This document shows positions 4,875 to 6,187 of a stretch of DNA of 6,187 bases, piece after piece (the stretch's first letter is position 1; each line of letters begins with the position of its first letter). The position numbers and the translations under genes are program-made. The notes beneath the pieces are model-generated. The model saw only the letters and a list, made by a program, of their open reading frames with translations. It was not told where the DNA came from and did no database searches. Location: positions 1,312-7,498 of the forward strand of contig DBVJ01000060.1 of assembly GCA_002308115.1 (NCBI GenBank). Direction: 5' to 3'. Source of the stretch: Lachnospiraceae bacterium UBA1267 (lineage in GTDB: Bacteria; Bacillota; Clostridia; Lachnospirales; Lachnospiraceae).

Positions 4875-6187
4875 GTGCATGACATTGACACTGCGTGTGT
4901 AAACGCGATCCGGGTGCTTTCCGCGGACATGATCCAGAAGGCAAAGTCCGGCCATCCCGGCCTGCCCCTGGGCTCGGCGGCCATTGCCTATGAGCTTTTC
5001 GCGAACCATCTCCGGCACAACCCGAAGGATCCCAAATGGGCCGACAGAGACCGTTTCATCCTGTCCGGCGGCCATGGATCCGCTCTGGATTACTCGCTTT
5101 ATCATCTGTTCGGATACGGTCTGACCGTTGAAGACCTGAAGGGGTTCCGTCAGTTCGGATCCAAGACCCCCGGCCATCCGGAATACGGCCACACGGTCGG
5201 CGTTGAAGCCACCACGGGCCCGCTGGGCGCCGGCATGGCGATGGGCGTCGGCATGGCGATCGCCGAGAAGCACCTTGCCAGCATTTTCAACAAGGAAGGC
5301 TATCCGGTCGTTGACCATTACACCTACGTCCTTTCAGGTGACGGCTGCTTCATGGAAGGCATTTCCTCCGAAGCGCTTTCACTTGCCGGCACGCTTGGGC
5401 TTGGCAAACTCATCATTTTCTACGATTCCAACGGCATCACGATCGAGGGCAGCACGGATCTGGCGTTCCGGGAGAACGTCCAGGAGCGTGTGCGCGCCTT
5501 CGGCTTCCAGATCCTGGATGTCGCGGACGGCAATGACAGAGCCGCCATCGCGGCCGCGATCGAAGAGGCCAAGAAGGACACCGAGCATCCCACGCTCATC
5601 ACGGTCCATACGCAGATCGGCTATGGCTGCCCCGCAAAGCAGGGCAAGGCCTCCGCGCACGGCGAACCGCTCGGCGAGGAAAATATCGTCGAGATGAAGG
5701 AGAACTTCGGCTGGCCGTCCACCGAGCCTTTCTTCGTTCCTGAAGAAGTCTACGCACATTATGAAGAGATCATCTCGAAACTTCCGGAAGCGGAAGAGAA
5801 GTGGTGCGCCCTCTTTAAGGAATACTGCGAGAAGTTCCCGGAGATGGCTGAGAAATGGGCCGCCTACCACGATCGCACGAACCTGGGCAAAGCGCTCAAG
5901 GACGGCGATTTCTTCCAGGTTCCGGAAGAAGCCGAAGCCACCCGCGCCTCTTCAGGCAGCTGCGTCCAGCGCCTCGGAAAGCTCCTGCCGAACTTCTTCG
6001 GCGGTTCCGCCGACCTCGCGCCCAGTAACAAGTCCAACATGAAGGGCGTCGCGGACTTCTCCAAGGAAGATCCCACGGGCCGCAACATGCACTTCGGCAT
6101 CCGTGAGCTCGCGATGGCCGGCATCTCGAACGGCCTTGCGCTTCACGGCGGACTGATCCCGTACTGCGCGACCTTCTTCGTCTTCTC
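4875..6187 (+). CDS. tkt: Transketolase (thiamine diphosphate-dependent), 3' end cut by window edge
   Basis: The GTG start at 4875 gives 437 complete codons before the window ends; the family is about 660 aa, so roughly the last third is missing. The cytoplasmic enzyme moves two-carbon ketol units between sugar phosphates (xylulose 5-phosphate to ribose 5-phosphate or erythrose 4-phosphate) in the non-oxidative pentose phosphate pathway. Seen: SGHPGLPLG with His27; LSGGHGS with His67; SKTPGHPEYGH with His101; the ThDP/metal motif GDGCFMEG (Asp156) ending in DSNGITIEG (Asn186); HGEPLG; GGSADLAPSN; and NMHFGIRELAM, whose Glu411 is the conserved residue that activates the cofactor. Numbering runs within one residue of the E. 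coli enzyme, and all checked catalytic positions are present, so it should be active. The N-terminal ThDP domain is complete and the pyrimidine-binding domain is entered. It is transcribed from its own promoter (4808-4836) and looks independent of the upstream operon. Confidence 0.97.
   Translation, partial: MHDIDTACVNAIRVLSADMIQKAKSGHPGLPLGSAAIAYELFANHLRHNPKDPKWADRDRFILSGGHGSALDYSLYHLFGYGLTVEDLKGFRQFGSKTPGHPEYGHTVGVEATTGPLGAGMAMGVGMAIAEKHLASIFNKEGYPVVDHYTYVLSGDGCFMEGISSEALSLAGTLGLGKLIIFYDSNGITIEGSTDLAFRENVQERVRAFGFQILDVADGNDRAAIAAAIEEAKKDTEHPTLITVHTQIGYGCPAKQGKASAHGEPLGEENIVEMKENFGWPSTEPFFVPEEVYAHYEEIISKLPEAEEKWCALFKEYCEKFPEMAEKWAAYHDRTNLGKALKDGDFFQVPEEAEATRASSGSCVQRLGKLLPNFFGGSADLAPSNKSNMKGVADFSKEDPTGRNMHFGIRELAMAGISNGLALHGGLIPYCATFFVF

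Noticed and set aside
5231..5260. 12-bp direct repeat CGGCATGGCGAT, two copies 18 bp apart
   Set aside because: It encodes the repetitive Gly-Met-Ala stretch GMAMGVGMAIA of transketolase; an ordinary coding effect.

Overview
The window looks like a moderately G+C-rich, low-redundancy chromosomal stretch of an anaerobic Bacillota (Firmicutes), most plausibly a gut or rumen Clostridia/Lachnospiraceae-type bacterium. The grounds are strong AGGAGG ribosome binding sites, GTG and TTG starts, a DUF5711-like membrane protein (a family I associate with Clostridia), a sigma-A type promoter in an AT-richer gap, and codons ending mostly in G or C. All genes read on the + strand. The genus cannot be fixed from this sequence.

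Layout: (1) positions 2-721 hold the 3' part of an extracellular amino-acid-type ABC substrate-binding protein (SBP family 3). (2) After 57 bp comes a complete 876-aa protein with a glycoside hydrolase family 2 (GH2) architecture (779-3409). By motif comparison from memory, both positions that should carry the catalytic glutamates are changed (N-G instead of N-E, and D instead of E). (3) Overlapping it by 11 bp, and starting with TTG behind a strong Shine-Dalgarno, is a 407-aa single-pass membrane protein resembling DUF5711 (3399-4622). (4) The 252-bp gap that follows is not empty. From the stop codon onward, 4621-4786 folds by eye into a compact four-way junction closed by a 9-bp stem, with three arms and a 6-bp potential pseudoknot, so it is a strong candidate structured RNA. 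(5) Next is a good promoter (TTGAGA-17 bp-TAGAAT, 4808-4836) whose spacer carries a 16-bp dyad, AAATCCT-TC-AGGATTT. (6) It drives a transketolase gene (GTG start at 4875) that runs off the window after 437 full codons.

The first three genes are plausibly one transcript, but no common function is evident. The GH2-like protein has no signal peptide and would be cytoplasmic, the binding protein works outside the membrane, and the DUF5711-like protein is membrane anchored. Transketolase is a separate housekeeping unit of the non-oxidative pentose phosphate pathway. The two points most worth a second look are the structured intergenic element, whose class I could not identify with confidence, and the GH2-like protein with an apparently altered active site.
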